Origin: Sapria himalayana
Lineage: Eukaryota; Streptophyta; Magnoliopsida; Malpighiales; Rafflesiaceae
Assembly (NCBI GenBank): GCA_029783825.1
Contig: JAREIK010012050.1
Location: forward strand, 62,001 to 126,000
Length of the DNA: 64,000 bases
Reading direction: 5' to 3'
Shown here piece after piece: positions 62,028 through 64,000 of this stretch (the first letter of the stretch is position 1; each line of letters starts with the position of its first letter). The notes beneath the pieces were generated by a model, which did not search any database, had not been told where the DNA came from, and saw only the letters and a list, made by a program, of their open reading frames with translations. Position numbers and translations under genes: made by a program.

Positions 62028-63279
62028 TATCATTTAGGCACACAACTTACAAGAGACTAAAAAACTGACTAATATAGGCCAACCCAGCAAATCCTATGCA
62101 CCTTAATGATTCTATGCATAAAATACATAAAAAAGATAATGCCTAATAATTCAAAGCATACGAATACAACAAAAATCACCTGGCATTCCCGGACTTCAGA
62201 GTTGGCATTGAGTCATTATGCGCACTAGGTCCTTTCCATTCGGATTTGACCAAGCCTTTTGGAGGAACCTGAATGATGCACCATATTAAAACTATGCAAA
62301 TATAAGATTGTATTTGTGTGAGGCATGCAGCATCAAGCATTTGCCTATGTCATTGCTATGAAATGAAATACATGTAAAACTGAATACCCATAAATCCACA
62401 AGTCCATATCTACGGCACTTTGTCAATTCATTCTCACCTATGAATTCCACTTTCTTTTGCTCCAATGATCCTCAAAAGAGTATCTATTGGGTTAGAATGC
62501 TTCATCCTCAAGCTCAAAGAAGTGGCTGTATGTTGCACCGACAAAATATCAAAAAATATGCATGCATCGGTGTGCATGTGTGATGAAGTCCATCTCATAG
62601 TCTAATTATCTACGCGTACAACCAATCTAGAATACTAGTAAAATTACAAAATGCTATAAAGATGGGTCTTTTGCTCCCGGGAGTGTAGCATCGCCTAATG
62701 TTTATTTACAAAATGCATTAGTGGGCCCCACTTAGAGATACTCATGGGTTCTGTTGCCCTCATTGCATGCTACATAGAGAACAAAGAAAATTGTGTGCGT
62801 GAGTATATTATGATCCGTCTTCACAAGTACATGGTGCATACAAAGTCCAAAATACAAATAAGCCTATAAACATTAACTACAAGTTTGAATCTTTTGCTAC
62901 CGTGTGGCTGGTCTAGACTATATTTCTTACTGGCCCAACTTTGTAATGCTTCGAATTTTGCCGGCTCTCCAATTAATCATGGATAACCACTATTCCTATT
63001 AGGCGATGGTTGGGTGGCCCTCTATGGTGCCTTATAAGGCTAGTTGGACCCACTCCTAGCTACTCTTGGGTTTACTCCCTATCACTTTGCTCGGTCTCGT
63101 CAGTTGTCTGAATGTTATCATTCCGGCTTGCTAGTGGGACCCTCTACAAGCTGGTGGCCCATACTTCTAGTTGCTTCCAGGACTTGCTGGCCCCTCTAAA
63201 TGCTACACCAAAATGGACAAGAATATGTGCACGTGTGTACTGTGGTCCGTCGCTATGTGTGTGTGGTGCAGCAGTATCA

Positions 63280-64000
63280 GGGTTTAGGAGTTTAGTAATT
63301 TAAGTATTTATGTATTTTGTGGTTTATAGGTTTTATTTAAATAATTAAATAACAAAAAATTATTTTTATGATTTTTTCTCATTTTCAAGGTTATAACCAT
63401 TGGAAATATTATAATTTTTAATTTTTTTTAAATGTTAATACAATATTTAATTATAATAATCATAAAAATTAAATATCATGTAAATTCAATATAAATAATT
63501 TTATTGATCGATATTATAATACTGATCATAAAATAGATTAATAAACTATTATTAATAAGATAAATATTAATTAAAATATATTTGCAAAACCTAAAACGAT
63601 TCAAAATCAAAGTAAAATATATTACTAAATAATAATTTTTTATTTTTAAATTTTTAATTCTTTTTATAAGCATATAAAGTTTTTTGATGAAGATAAATTA
63701 TTTACATTATATTTGCCTCATTCATAATTTTATTTTGCAACTAATATTTCTATAAAAATAAACTAATAAATAATTAAAATGAATATTGAAATTATAATGA
63801 AAACAAATAAAAATGAGATTTATGATTAATTATTTAGGGTATACCGGTTTAATGGTTTAAGTATTTAGGAGTTTAGGAGTATAGTGATTTAAATGTTTAG
63901 GCATTTAGTAGTTTATATGTTTTATTTAAATATTGAAATAACAAAATAATTATTTTTCAAATTTTTTATCAATTTTGAAGGTTATATCCTTTATAAATAT
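63280..64000 (-). repeat. Minus-orientation satellite E3-E2 beside element copy 3
   Basis: GGGTTTAGGAGTTTAG resumes the interrupted E3 box. A body and the E2 box (about 63,840) follow, and the window ends in the next palindrome. It mirrors the left flanks of copies 1 and 2. Confidence 0.85.

Larger units (their letters stand above)
60768..63279 (-). mobile_element. 2.5-kb array-embedded element, copy 3 (inverted)
   Basis: This is the reverse-complement counterpart of copies 1 and 2, with the same two boundaries against the satellite. Its orientation matches the minus satellite around it. It is the longest copy (about 2,512 bp), partly because the telomere-like tract is expanded by 35 bp. The two longish frames kept in copies 1 and 2 are interrupted here by stops. 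Near 61,446-61,455 its sense strand reads CTATAAATAG where the other copies have CTAGAAATAG. Confidence 0.75.

Noticed and set aside
1..64000. Possibility of an organelle, apicomplexan or bacterial AT-rich genome.
   Set aside because: There are no genes, rRNA or tRNA, and the sequence is one long higher-order satellite with plant-type telomere motifs and LTR relics. An apicomplexan array with TTTAGGG-type telomeres is not formally excluded.
1..64000. CRISPR array.
   Set aside because: The repeats are about 590 bp, diverged and contiguous. There are no short identical repeats with unique spacers and no cas genes.

Overview
This window is a gene-free stretch of very AT-rich satellite DNA (well above 80% A+T by eye), apparently from the nuclear genome of a land plant. 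The plant call rests on three things: telomere-like TTTAGGG/CCCTAAA motifs, two degraded fragments that look like Ty1-copia long terminal repeats (LTRs), and signs of CpG-to-TpG decay. It is an inference and I cannot name a species. I found no convincing protein-coding gene, tRNA or rRNA.

Nearly everything is one satellite family with a monomer of about 590 bp. In sense orientation (called '+' here when the CTAAA-rich side lies on the given strand) each monomer has four parts. First comes a long AT-rich body. Next is a palindrome centred on AAAGGTTATAACCTTT. About 65 bp later there is a box of roughly 11 units of 8 bp with the pattern NNNCTAAA. The box ends near GGTATACC and is followed by a short TAAATAA-type run leading to AAATCTC. 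By box sequence I sorted the monomers into recurring subtypes, which I named N, Z, t, P, Q, X, A1, A2, A3, M, U, V, W, Y and E1-E3. Unit t is a truncated unit of about 150 bp that follows Z. Subtypes recur in fixed orders, so the array is a higher-order repeat. N-Z-t-P-Q-X occurs four times, twice in each orientation. M-U-V(-W-X), A1-A2-A3 and E1-E2-E3 also recur.

Array orientation switches four times: minus at 1-3,775, plus to about 28,765, minus to about 34,350, plus to about 56,625, and minus to the end. Three copies of a 2.4-2.5 kb, less AT-rich element sit at 25,930-28,348 (+), 42,193-44,677 (+) and 60,768-63,279 (-), always in the orientation of the surrounding satellite. Each copy sits at the same broken monomer site, after E1-E2-E3 where enough flank is visible. 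In each copy the left half ends in AATAAA plus an A-rich tail. This abuts a 7-bp-periodic telomere-like tract, then a right half with decayed repeats of about 103 bp. LTR-like fragments occur at 5,481-5,838 and 38,206-38,700, both just after a P-Q-X run.

The array looks like centromeric, pericentromeric or other heterochromatic satellite, shaped by unequal exchange, inversion, segmental duplication and gene conversion. The strongest unusual signals are the palindromes whose two arms change together, the 8-bp telomere-like box, and the mosaic structure of element copy 2. Monomer and module boundaries were read by eye and are good to about 10-50 bp.
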